Made by a program: the position numbers and the translations under genes. From Hemileia vastatrix (lineage: Eukaryota; Basidiomycota; Pucciniomycetes; Pucciniales; Zaghouaniaceae), in the NCBI GenBank assembly GCA_030280995.1, contig JASXTE010000009.1, positions 3,008,501-3,072,500 of the forward strand: a DNA stretch of 64,000 nt, given 5' to 3'. Below the pieces are notes generated by a model. That model searched no databases. It was not told the DNA's origin and saw nothing but the letters and a program-made list of their open reading frames with translations. Position 1 is the stretch's first letter. The number at the start of each line of letters is the position of its first letter. This document shows positions 43,401 to 55,600 of the stretch, in pieces.

Positions 43401-45505
43401 TGTGGAATATCAACATGAATAGCACCTTTGTGAAACTTATTTGGTTATCTTTTGGTAGTTTTTTTGAAATTTGAAAGTGTCAGGTATACTCAAATTGGGG
43501 GTTTATGATGTTTTTCTGGATTCCTTGGGCTGAATATTGGTATTATAGGGGTTTAGATATTGTCATTGGGTAGCTCTTGTATTTCTCTATATTTCTTGTG
43601 TTGATAATATTTTTTATATTCTGGGTTTTAAGGGCTCATTTGGGCATATTTCAGTTTTCAATTTAACTGTTTAGTTTTTTTTTGAATTTTTTGGCCTAAA
43701 ATTAGGTGATTAGTTTAAGTCATTAGTACAATCTGATAGAGCTAATATATCTCTGTGTATTGTGTCTTGATAATGGTTTAGTATATTTTTAGGTTTAAGG
43801 TGTTTTCTGTTGTTTTCATGGTTTGTAGAGGTTTTCTGGGTGTATTTTGGCTCAAGGAGGTTGTCTGCTTTGAGGCAGGCCACCCAAAGTTGTAGAAAGA
43901 GATTTCTATAATACTAAGCTATAGACGCAATCTGAGATGGGCTGCTTCTCCTTTCCAAAAAAAAAACTATTTAAAAAGAATTTCCTGCCACTCTAATTTT
44001 TAAAAGACAGTGAAAGCACATATTATAAGTGTGGTTATATAAATATATAAAGGAGAAGAAAGTAGAATGAATTTTGTAGAGATTTCTTTAAAGAAAAGGG
44101 AAATATATTTTAATATAAGTAATCTATCTGTTGGCTAGATCTATTCTCCCGAAGCACTAGTACTCTCAGTCATTCTCACACGATGTGCTCTATCTAATAC
44201 TATCCTTACTGGAGTAATAAAATAACTCTACAGCGCTATTTCTGGTATACACACCTGTTATGTAAAAAATATGTATATATATATCTATAGTTCCTTATCT
44301 ATGTATTAATAATAAAACTACTTCACTTTTATCACACCCCTCTTTTTAAAAGTGACTGCTCTTTTAAATACCTTTTATGTTCAGCACCCTTCCCCTATGC
44401 TCTTTTTCCCTAATAGACTTCCTACACAAGTTTAGCACTAATAAAAGAATATAAAATGGTGACTAAGTGTCTCAATAATCTATGTAAAATTGTTAGAATA
44501 AGTCTTGGTCATAATAGCACCTGAAAAATTTATGCAAGTAGAGCTATTAGAATTTGAAAATCCACATTTTGTACATACCCTATGCTTCTTGAGATCCCTG
44601 ACTAAATAATAGGTACTGTACCGCCTTCCATACCTATTGTAATAACCTGCACTTGCTATAGAGTATCCACTAATTGTGAAACCCTTTGCACTAAGTAAGT
44701 ACCCTTCCTTCTCTCAAGTCTTACTTTTCTTTCTTCTTTTGTTGAACGCTGCTTATCAACCTGCTTGTTATTCTAGCGCTACCTTCTTTCTCTAACAAGT
44801 TTCTACCAGAAATGAGCATTTGTAGCTTACATCTAAAGACCATTCCTAGCAGCCCCATTTTTTATCTTGCTTCTGACTGAGACATTTGCTGCATTACTGC
44901 AACATGTGTACCACAACATTGGACAGCCTACCCACCTTTACCATTGCAACCTGGGGAGCACTTCTAGAGGGTTTGTAGGCAGTTTTTCTTGTTTATTTTA
45001 GAGTTTAATATCTGTGTGTGTGTTCATACTTCATAAGAAAGTTTGGGGCAACTCTATTTATCTTTCAACCATCTGGTAATTAGATCACTGTTTCTCACTC
45101 AGTTTTCACTTTTTTTTGGCCAGAAATGGCTGTGTTTGTTGGAAGTTTATTTTCTCATTTAGCTAAACTTTGGCAACTGGTTTATCTGGTGTATTTTTGA
45201 AACCTTAATTAAGTATTGCTGCCATTTACCTGTGCAAAAATTTCACTGTGTCTCTGGTTTCTGGTAAGGATTTTCTCTGCCTTTCAGGTTTTGGTTCTTT
45301 GGTTCTAGCTGGTATGTCATTGGCTACTGTCTTGATTTGATAAAAAGTCAAGAAGTTTTTGGAAGGGGTATTTTAACAGTCTCTAATTTTCTGTATTAAA
45401 TTAATCTCACCTTGTATTTCTCATAGGGTCTGGGGGTTCTCTCACAATTTTTCTCAAACTCCCTTGGTCAAGGCTTATAGCTAGTACTATTGGATTTTCT
45501 AAAAC
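43401..45505 (+). repeat. LTR related to 27290-28352, interrupted
   Basis: Starts TGTGGAATATCAACATG and ends TTTTCTAAAACA. It follows the 27290 LTR across both flanks of a ~1.06-kb insertion (43872-44935). Shared blocks include TGTTGTTTTCATGGTTT and TTTCTCACTCAGTTTTCACT. No matching target duplication was found, so it is either a solo LTR with decayed flanks or the end of a lost element. Confidence 0.75.
43872..44935. mobile_element. DNA element inserted in the LTR
   Basis: Comparison with the uninterrupted LTR (near 27758-27775) delimits an insertion whose ends are imperfect inverted repeats, roughly GGCAGGCCACCCAAAGTTGT and the inverse of GGTAGGCTGTCCAATGTTGT. No long frame is present. Probably a non-autonomous TIR element; superfamily not determined. 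Confidence 0.55.
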
Positions 45506-45606
45506 AGATGTAAAAATACTTGAACCTCATATATGTTTGGTAAAAAATTTTAAAGATATTGACCTAATTCCCTAAAATTTAATTTATAAACAACAACTTT
45601 TCTCAA

Positions 45607-47060
45607 ATGGATAGAAGCATGGTTAATAACACTAATACACAAACACATGGCCAGAATCTCCATGATACAATTACTGTTAATACCTAAGAGGAAAGACTAC
45701 TACTAGAACTAGCACTAGCATAAGACAGGACTGACAATTCTGAATACCGCTGTGAGAATAACCAAGACTGACTATGTTGAGGCTTCTGAAAGTGAGGGTT
45801 AGAACTTTGAGAGACTAAGAAGTAACTGAATCACTAAATAAGTTTTCTAATGAGAGGTGCCCATCATTGCTATCTCCATAAAACCCCCTTATGAAATTTC
45901 CTTCTTTCCCATCTATTACAGTGCATAGTGCCCATATTGATCCTCTTCCTCACCTCTCAACCCAAATCCTTACAATTACTCAAACCAACTTAACTTTGTA
46001 TTTTATAGGAGATGATAAAAATACTTACCATCATGTTAAAGTAGAATATGATTGACTACTTCTTGAATTTCCAACATCTTCTGACAGCTCTATTTCACTT
46101 TCTGTTTAAAATCAAAACTTTATGAACTCTAACAATTACATGTCTGAAAATAATTTTACCTCCTCACCCATGCAATCCATTCTTCTCACAGAGGAGAAAT
46201 TATCAAGATTTACAATAATACAGATTGATAATTCAAGTCACATAGTAACTGCCCTAACAGGTTTGAACTTTGCTGACTTGATATTATGATTGCACATTTA
46301 CTTATCTGAAGGTATCAATTTAGGCTGGATTCATAACTAAACATCAACACTCCGAAGGCAGAGAAAGGATGTATATATGTCAAATGTGCTATTCTACACA
46401 CTTGTTCCAAAGATATAGAAAAAAAAAATTTATCTATCTGATCCTATTAATATGATAGAAATACTATGTCAAACTTATGGAAAAACCTTATTTATCAATC
46501 TAAAAGGCCACTGGGATGAATTCACTACTATAAAATATAACTCAGATAAAGGGGATAATATTTCACATACATCTAAAGTCTAAACTATGAAGAGGAGTCT
46601 GGATAACATATAGTTACCTATAAGTGAAAATCAATATATGTTTACCTTGGTAATCTCATTACCACTTGATGTAAAATGGAATTTTTTGGATATACAACAA
46701 TATCTCTCTTCCACTTTGTTTGAAGACATATCACCTTCTTCTCTGGAATCAAACATAACTACCATGGACAGGGAATTAAGATCCAAACCAAAAAATATTT
46801 TAGAATCTTCAGTAACTAATCCAAGAACCCATTTACCTTTTAATTCATCTGCTTCATCCTCTTATTTTGATAAAAAAGTAAATCAATAAGATAAATGTTA
46901 GTTGAAGAAAAAGGATGAAAATGGTGTAAAATTCTTGCACACAAAAACAAAGAACTCAAGGGCTAATTCTACCACAAATAATGAATCACTTGATGGTAAA
47001 AAAAAATTTCCTGCTGTTGTCTCTAGTGTCTTCAGATACTCTTTCGATTCTTGCAATCAA
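45607..47060 (+). pseudogene. Copia-like gag relic
   Basis: ATG 45607 opens MDRSMVNNTNTQTHG. Removing the nested solo LTR and one target copy restores the frame. It runs through SDPINMIEILCQTYGKT, NLKGHWDEFTTIKYNSDKGD and FTLVISLPLDVKWNF, a pattern typical of Copia/UBN2-type gag. Stops (TGA, TAA, TAG) at roughly ten places could each come from CGA, CAA or CAG. Traces of the following protease region (VENNSIAKILGYGKF near 47165-47205) are visible out of frame. No integrase or RT follows before the pyrimidine-rich block at 47480. Confidence 0.68.
45675..45974. repeat. Solo LTR inside the Copia gag relic
   Basis: 300-bp LTR (TGTTAATACC...CCTTACA) related to 52318-52634, flanked by the 5-bp duplication ATTAC at 45670-45674 and 45975-45979. 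Excision restores the surrounding reading frame exactly. Confidence 0.88.
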
Positions 47061-47937
47061 GATTCAATGATTTGAGATTTGTGTGCAATACATCATTGCA
47101 CAAACAAACAATCTTTATTGTTCTAATATTGATTACTTAATAAAATTATGTTGGTTACTGTGGAAAATAACTCTATAGCTAAGATCCTGGGTTATGGAAA
47201 ATTCTATCTGATTTAGATAGTTACAAACCCCTTCACACTTTTTCAGAAAGTTTATTATTGTCCCTAAATGACATGAACACTCATTTCAGGCTTGTATCTC
47301 CTTCTCAATAATATATTTGCTGCACAGGAAGGTGTTACAATGAAATTACTAAACCACACCAATAATAAGTTAGTTGTATCTATCATTAAACAAAGTGGGA
47401 AAAAAGAGCGCACTAGACGTCTAGTGCTTTTTTGGTTTCCTGAAATGATTCCAATGAGGATTCCACTAGCAATTCTATTTGTGTACTCCCTCACCTAACT
47501 TTCCTTTATCTCTCACCTCCCCTTCCTATTTTCTCTCTCTTCTCCTAAAACATCCCCTCCTTTTTCCCAATCTAATATTTCCGTATTTCTTCTCTCTTTT
47601 CCATTTGTTATATCTCCACTTTCACTTTCCCTCATTATCTTCCCCTTCCACTTTCTATTGTTATATTTCCCTTCCTCTTTTATTGTTATATGTCCCTTCC
47701 ACTTTATCTCATTACCTTCACCTTCTGCTTTCCCTCATTCTCCACTTGACTACTCAAATGTTTCAATGCCTACCAGACTAAGGAGGGGAAATGTGCATCA
47801 TCCAAGTCACTCACCAAATAGTCTAGAGGCACTGAAAAAAGTTTACTGAAGCAGTAAAGAGTTTCCATGTGCAAACCAACTAAAAGCAATAGAAGTAGAC
47901 AAAATGGAAATGTAAGAGCTAAGTGGTTCAGTAATAA
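47061..47937. other. Pol fragments and pyrimidine-rich block
   Basis: 47061-47475 holds out-of-frame Copia-like remnants. 47479-47745 is a T/C-rich low-complexity tract with short degenerate repeats (CCTTCCACTTT, CCCTCATT). Its apparent Phe/Leu/Ser frames are compositional. Nothing else is supported. Confidence 0.5.
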
Positions 47938-49015
47938 ATGCAGTGACAGTCATTCACCATAATGGTGATTTATACAACTGGAGTTGAATCTGGTGTAAAG
48001 GATGATAGGGCTCAGTCAATATCAGCTTCACTAAAGACTATAGTGTGTTAGCTTAGTGTTGGAAGCTATACTCAGTGTTTTTCTCACTGCTTGTCTTTTT
48101 TTTTCTCTCTCATTCCAAAACTATACCCAAAAGTGAAAATTCATGAGGGAGAACAAACAATTTCACTTACCAGTCTTTTTTATCCAATCTGCATATCAAT
48201 ATTGAATACCCTCTTTTTTTGATCCAGTCCATATCACATTTTCAACAACAAATTAAAGACTCTGTAGGCTCTGTGTATCAGCTATGTGAGCAATATTTTT
48301 ACATTTAAAATGATATATGATAAATTTTAGTTATTTAAAATTAAATGAGCTATTCAGATCATAATCAGTATTAGTTAGTCTCACTGTTGCATCTAGCATA
48401 GTCAGTCCCATCTTAGGCTAGTGTTAGTTCTAGTGGTAGTCCACCTTCTTAGGTCTTAACACTGTGTTAGCTTAGTGGTGGAAGCTATACTCAATATTTT
48501 TCTCACTGCTTGTCCAAATTTTTTTTCTCTCTCCAAAAATATACCCAAAAGTGAAAATTCATGAGGGAGAACAAACAATTTCACTTGCTAGTCTTTTTTA
48601 TCCAATATGCATATCAATATTGAATACCCTCTTTTTTTGATCCAGTCCATATCACATTTTCAACAAAAAATTAAAGACTCTGTAGGCTCTGTGTATCAGC
48701 TATGTGAGCAATATTTTCACATTTAAAATGATGTATGATAAATTTTAATTATTTAAAATTAAATGAGCTATTCAGATTTGCAATTAATAAAAAATTGACC
48801 AAGTTATAGGTATTTTAATCTAACATGTGTTTTTTACTCTTAAGTTCCATATCTCATCCAAACATTAAGCAAAATATATATTTTGAAGATATAGAAATAT
48901 AAATATGATGATTCTGAATCAAATGAGCTATTTAGATTTAAATTATAAGTAAAATAGAGAAAGACATAGCTACTTCAATATTATAAGTGATTTTTTGTGC
49001 TTAAGTTCTATATCT
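47938..49015. repeat. Left arm of a large inverted repeat
   Basis: 47941-48048 is the inverse of 59024-59133, and 48467-49015 is the inverse of most of 51440-52317. Within the arm, 48048-48355 and 48467-48775 are direct copies (GGAAGCTATACTCA..., GTATCAGCTATGTGAGCAAT). They are separated by a fragment of the chromovirus LTR (48358-48463) in inverse orientation. Confidence 0.85.
48358..48463. repeat. Chromovirus LTR fragment between duplicated segments
   Basis: Inverse match to the first ~105 bp of the 52318 LTR (TCCACCTTCTTAGGTCT at the right end). It lacks the rest of the LTR and lies exactly at the junction of a ~420-bp direct duplication. Confidence 0.8.
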
Positions 49016-51439
49016 GTCAGCCTGGATATCCCCAGGACTGAGCAAAAAGGACTTATAAGTTATGTCAGACACATGGACTATACATGGGAGCAATAAATTA
49101 GAGTACACAAATTGTATACATAAGTAAATTTATGATAAAAGACAAAATATGCTATTATAACACCTTATATACATGCATATATCCACCTTTTATAAGTCTT
49201 ATGTACTTAATAGTAAGTTGGAATATGTTAGGATAATCTTGAGAACCTTTAATATAAGGCTTCATAATTTTTAAGTAGACTTAAAGCTGTTGTTTTCATT
49301 ATTTTATGTGAAAAACAAGAAATGTGCTTCAAATCACTTAAAAGTTGACCATATGCACTATAAATTTAATAATATTAAAAATGTGCTTTGACAGATCAAT
49401 TTTTCTTAATTAGAGCTATTTATTTGGCTACTCAAATGCATATAAATAACACTTTTCCAATTTGGTGTTTTTTATGCCAGAAATGGCTTCTGTGTACTGG
49501 CCACATACTGCCTCCATTTTTCCCATGTGAATAGCTTCATTTTTAGAAAAGTTAGCTCTTCAAACTATAATTACCCCACATTCTACAGCCACTGTGGTGA
49601 AACACACTAAAATAGGCAACAGGCACTTATTTAGTGTCCTAATTTAATTATAAATGCATTGACCCTTATTATATGCACTAATTTCATTAATAACCTCAAG
49701 CTTTTCACTTTAACTCACTACCACACTTAAATTTGCCTAAATTAGTCAAGGATTTACCCGTGAAAGCACTTTCCAAGACTGAATGTAGTCACCCCACATC
49801 TCATGCCCTTTTTTGGTGTTTGAAGTGATTTCTCACTCAATTTTGGTTATTTTTGAATGGGGATTTCACGTAGTTTAATGTCATGATTAGCCTCATCATT
49901 TCTACTGTTAATCCTCCTTAATATTAAGTAATCATTAGTCTTAATTTTTCCTTTTTAGTCTTTTATTTTAATTTATTACACGCATATACTCTCTTTTTTG
50001 CTTATTCTTTATTTTTTATGGATTATCCCTATTACTGCAGGATTTTGGTGGGTGATATCATTCTAATTATATTACTGGTCACTCTTTAGGTTGATGGACA
50101 TGTCTAATAGTTGGAATGAGGCGTCATTAACCATTTATAGAGCTAGTAGATCAAGGGTTTCATTGGGGAAGTTATTGTGTATAAAAGGAGGGGTTTTTTG
50201 GTCTTGTTTTCTACATTCTTTATCATTAAAATCAAAAATATAACCTGTCAGCCAGGCTACTAGAATTATCCAGTCTAATAATTAAATATTTTACCAAGAT
50301 GAAGCCACGCCTTTTTAATTCTTATTATTAATTAATTATATTTACTTATGTATCACTTACAATAAAACTAACTAAGTACAAAAAGTAAATTTAGTAATTA
50401 AGTGAAATTAATAATAATGTCCCATATATTCTTACTCCCTAACACTATGCTCAATAACAAGAAGAAAAGGGGATTAAAATTTATTAAAATACTAAAGTCT
50501 AAAAAATCCAAATTTCTTGATTAATAAATTTAAAATTTAATTAAAATAAAATTTTAATTCAAATGTTCTATACTAAGTGTGACAATTAATTGGAACTCTA
50601 AAATTATATCAAATAATGTGATACCTTTTATTTGACACATAATTATAGTATAACTTTTTTATGATTCAAATTCTTTCTTTTCAATAGTTTTTCTCTCACA
50701 CTCTCTTATGGATAGTTGTTAACTCCGTGTGTTATCTCTCACCTTTTGCCTTTAAAAAGCCCTCTCTTTTTGTGCTTTTTAGATGCATTCTTTTACTTAC
50801 CAATTTTATAATATATCTATTAGATAAAATACTTATTACTATTTTTTATAAGTTTAGTATTTAAATAAACGTAATTCTAAAATATAAATCATAATAATAT
50901 TTTAAACCCTTACCTCTTGAATTTTGAGTAAAATAAACAAAAGAAATAAATTATACGTACCTTGACTTTAAAAGTCCAATAATCCACTTAAACGCCCCGT
51001 TGGACCTCCATTAGAACCTTCTAGACCAAAAGACCCCTTGACATAATCAATACAATTATAATACATATCAATAGTACTTATAAAATCTTTGAATAGTATC
51101 TGAATTATTAAATCTATTTTTCTACCAACTTAAGATTGTAAGCCATATAATATTAGTGAGATTTATATTACTGAGACCCTTGTATTGAGTTATATTTTAA
51201 TAGATATTAAATTTTTACTACAGTATTCATATAGGACCATTAAAATCTTCTAGACAACTGACCATTCAAGCTAGTTCACGTCTCTGTACTTGATCTCAGT
51301 CTGTCAGTATCTGACTCAAATTTTCAGCTGCCATTGTCCTTTGAAAGTATAGGAGTTTAAATATTTTAATTATCTATCTAATTATATATTAAACTAGTAT
51401 CTTTTTCATTTATTTATTTAAAATTTACCACTTAAAAGC
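49016..51439. other. Loop of the inverted repeat with LTR-like starts
   Basis: No coding frame. TGTCAGCCTGGATATCCCC at 49016 is the inverse of a Gypsy LTR end like that at 42600, and TGTCAGCCAGGCTA at about 50247 matches the inverse end of the solo LTR at 58795. Both suggest diverged LTRs in the opposite orientation. Their other ends were not found. Confidence 0.5.
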
Positions 51440-52317
51440 TGTGTGAGATATGTCACTTAAGCACAAAAATCACTTTTTAGATTGAAGTAGCTATATCTTG
51501 CTCAATTTTACTTAGACTTAAAAAATTAATAGCTCATTTGATTCATAATCACCATATCAATCTCTTTCTATCTTCAAAGTAGAAATTTATCCAATAGTTT
51601 AAGTGAGAAATGGCACTTAAGAGTAAAAATCACATTTTAGATTGATATAGCTATAACTTGGTTGATTTTAATTAGATTCTAGATCTGAATAGCTCATTTG
51701 ATTCTGAATCATAATATAAATTTTCCTCTATCTTCAAAATACATATTTATCCAAATTTTTGACTGAGATATGGCACTTAAGAAATCAAATCACTTTTTAG
51801 ATTAAAATAGCTTTATCTTGGTCAATTTTATTTAGATTCTAATTCATAATAGCTCATTTGATTTTGAATCATCATATTTATCTTCCTCTATCTTCAAAAT
51901 ACATATTTTACATAATTTTTGGGTAAGATATGACACTTAAGACTAAAAAACACATGTTAGATTAAAAAACCTATTACTTGGTCAATTTTTTATTAATTTT
52001 GAAGATGAATAGTTCATTTAATTTTAAATAATCAAAATTTATCATATATCATTTTAAATTTGAAAATTTCACTCACATATCTAATACACAGTGCTACAGA
52101 GTCTTTAATTTTTTGTTGAAAATGTGATATGGACTGGATCAAAAAAAGAGGGTATTCAATATTGATATGCATATTAAATAAAAATGACTGGCTAGTGAAA
52201 TTTTTTGTTCTCCCTCATGAAGTTTCACTTTTGGGTATATTTTTGGAGAGAGAAAAAAAATTTGGACAAGCAGTGAGAAAAATATTGAGTATAGCTTCCA
52301 CCACTAAGCTAACACAG
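51440..52317. repeat. Right arm of the inverted repeat, ~165-bp units
   Basis: Contains four diverged units of about 150-165 bp. Each has GATATGGCACTTAAG, TAGATTnAAATAGCTATA, AATAGCTCATTTGATT and CCTCTATCTTCAAAATACAT. Then comes the segment ending CTAAGCTAACACAG, where the chromovirus entered. The arm continues at 59020-59133. Confidence 0.8.
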
Positions 52318-52634
52318 TGTTTAGACCTAAGAAGGTGGACTACCACTAGAACTAACACTAGCCTAAGATGGGACTGACTATGCTGGATGCAACAGTGAGA
52401 CTTACTAATACTGATTATGTTGGGAGTTCCAACAGTGAGGGAAGATGGGACTGACTATGCTGATTGGCAGTGAGACTAGAGAATAACTGGATTAATAGAT
52501 AAGTTTTCTGATGGGGAGCACTCCACAGCACTTGCCCCATATAAACCCCTTATGCAATATCCACTCTTTGCCCTCTTTACAATGCATAGAGCCCATAGCA
52601 CTCCTCTTCCCCACCTGTCAACCAAATCATAACA
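52318..52634 (-). repeat. 3' LTR of the chromovirus
   Basis: TGTTTAGACC...ATAACA, 317 bp. Related copies are at 45675-45974 (solo), 48358-48463 (fragment) and 57558-59019. Confidence 0.92.
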
Positions 52635-55600
52635 TTACCTCCTCTTTTACCCCTCCTGTACCCTGCACTCCTTCTCAAACTCCTTCAAGCTTTTCTTTTC
52701 ATTCACCAAATTTTCCACTGGTTCCCAGGAGCTATCTCCAGCCCCATAAACTTTCCAATGCACCAAGTACTGAACCTTTCACCTGGATACCCTCTTAGAA
52801 GCAACTTTCTCCACTTCAAACTCCTCTTCATTTCCCACCTGGATTGGCTCTGGTGGCTCTTCTGGGTGTCCTGGAATTTTATCTTCTTTATTCTTTGTGA
52901 GCATTGAAATTTTGAAGACTGGATGTACTTGCCTCATTGAGATTGGTAGTTCCAGCTCATAACCTGAGTCAGATACCTTGAGTTTGACTTTAAATGGCCC
53001 CACTTTCTTGTGATCTAGTTTAGCGCTGGGGCGTAATGTGGAAAGGAAACGTGAGCTTAACCAAACCTTGTCACATACCTGAATTACACAATGCTGGGTC
53101 CTTCCTTGATTGTGATGACTTTTTATTGAGTGTTGAGAAAACTTGAGAGCTGCTTCTAGTTCTTGAAGTTTACTCAATATTCTTTAGCTCCACTCTTCTG
53201 CTTCTGGGACTTGTAACTTGGATGGGGTACCAATTGAGAATGTTGGCTGATATACATAGTTGGAGTAAAAGGGTGCCATACCTGTTGAAGCATGTGTCCA
53301 GTTATTTTATTAAAATTCAGCAAATGGTAACAACTGTACCCAATTATCTTACTAATAGTTAATGAAATGGTGCAAATATTTTTCAATCACTTTATTCACT
53401 ATCTCAGATTTCCCATCAGTCTGTTTACGCCATTCTGTTGACAAGATGGGATTGATGTTCAGTTGCTCATACATTACTTTCATTATCTTAGAGTTAAAAT
53501 TACTCCCCCTATCTAATACTATACTTTTAGGAAATCTATGTAATTTCAAGACATGCACCATCATTAATTCTGAAATTCCTTCTGACATAACCTTGGTAGT
53601 GGTGGGAAAAAAGTGCACCATCTTGGTGCAGTGGTAAAATACTGTGAGGATAGCATTCTTTCTTTGTGACTTGGGTAACTTAACTATAAGATCATAAGAG
53701 AGCTCCTTCCATGGCTGCTTGGCTATGCTTAAAGGGTTTAGTGGTGTGGTTTTTGGGCTGATCTTGTTCCTCTGTCAAGAGTTTCATGCCTCTACATAGC
53801 TCTCAACATATGCTTTCATGGAATTCCAGTAAAAGTTGCAATTTACAAGCTACACAGTCTTCAGTGGTCCTGAGTGCCCTGCCTTGGGGGACTCATGCCT
53901 TGTTTTACCACCTGCCTCTTGAGCTCTTCATCATTTGCCACCACTATCCTCCCATTCCAATATAGTGTTTCCACTTCTGGGTGATACTACTCCAATCCTT
54001 TCCTTACCAATACCTCTTTTGATAAAAGCGCCTTTGCTAACTCCTGAACCCCCTAATCCTTTTCTTGCTCTCTCCTTACCCATTCCATAAAATCTTCATC
54101 TGCCCATTCCACTTCATCTAATATTACCCCCAATCTGATCTTCCCTTCAATAATGTAGTGCTAACAGTATGTAACTGGTCTGGTGCTGGGCGCAAGTCAG
54201 GATGTCATGATAGCTCATCAGGTTTTCCACTTTTCTTCCCTGGTTAGAATTCAACAACAAAATTAATACTACTTAGCACTTCTGCCCAGCGTGCTTGCTG
54301 GTAAGTCAAATTTTTTGATTTCAGGAAATTTTCCAAGATTTTATTGTCCCTGTAAATAATAACTTGTAGCCTGTGTGACCCACCTTCCAAATAGTGACTC
54401 CAGGTGCGCACTGCCTCAACTAGTGCTAATAACTCCTTATCATATATTTAATAGTTCAATTTGGTGCCCAGAAGTGTTTGTGAAAAATATGATACTGGGT
54501 GCAGGACTTTTTCAGAATTATATTGGGATATAACTGCACCTAGTGTAAGATCTGAGCAGTCACATTCCAGAAAAAAATGGCTTTAATAACTCAGGGATTT
54601 CAAAAATAGGAGCTGTCACAAATTTTATTTTCAGGTATTTAAACTCATCTTGTTGCCTATTTGTCCAGATAAATTTGGCTTCCTTCTTTGTGAGGTCACA
54701 CAATGGTTGGCAAATGTGGGAGTAATTTTTATTAAAATATCAGTAAAAATTTTCAAAGCCTAGGAATTACTGGAGCTCTTTTACTGATGTTGGTGTCAGC
54801 TGCTCCGTTACTGCCTTTACTTTCTCCTGGTCCATTTGCACCTTATTTTTTGAAATGATCATACCCAGGTAGGGGATTTCACCTACTGAAAAAACACATT
54901 TCTCCAGTTTTAACCATACTTGAGCCTCCCTCAAGCGCTGAAAACAGTCTTTCACACATATATGGTGTTCTTCAATTTATCTGGAGTAAATCAGGATGTT
55001 ATCCAGGTATACCACCACATCTATCCCTATTCTGTCTCTAAAGATGCTGTTGGCTAAATTTTGGAATGTGGCAGGTGCATTACATGGACCAAATGGCATT
55101 ACAAGCCATTCAAAATGACCAACTTTGGTGAAGGATTCCAGTTTGTGTTCATCACCTTCTTTCACACATATGTTGTCGTAACATTCCCTAAGATCTATGG
55201 ATGTGAAGATCTCTGAACCTTGAATGCTATCAATTAGCTCACTAGTCAGGGGAAGGGGAAGGGGATATCTGCTCTTTACTTTCAGCAATTTTAACCTTCT
55301 GAAATCCATACAAAGTCTTAATGACCTATCCTATTTTCCTGAAAAGATCACAAGGGAAGCCCAGGGGGATTTGGATTACCTAATAAAACCATTCTTTAAA
55401 TTTAATCTATCATCTCTTTTATCACTGTTGAATCTAGGGTTGCTAATGGGATTATGCAGCTAAATTGAGGGGTTGCACCTGGCATCAGATCAATGGAAAA
55501 GTCATATGGTTGATGAGTTGGTAGGGTCTTGACTTCTCCATATTCAATCAGTGGTAAGAATTCCAAGTAGACTTCAGGGACAATTTCCTTGAGGCTTTTT

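Noticed and set aside
47479..47849. Leu/Ser/Phe-rich plus-strand frames
   Set aside because: Pyrimidine-rich low-complexity DNA between a Copia relic and the inverted repeat.
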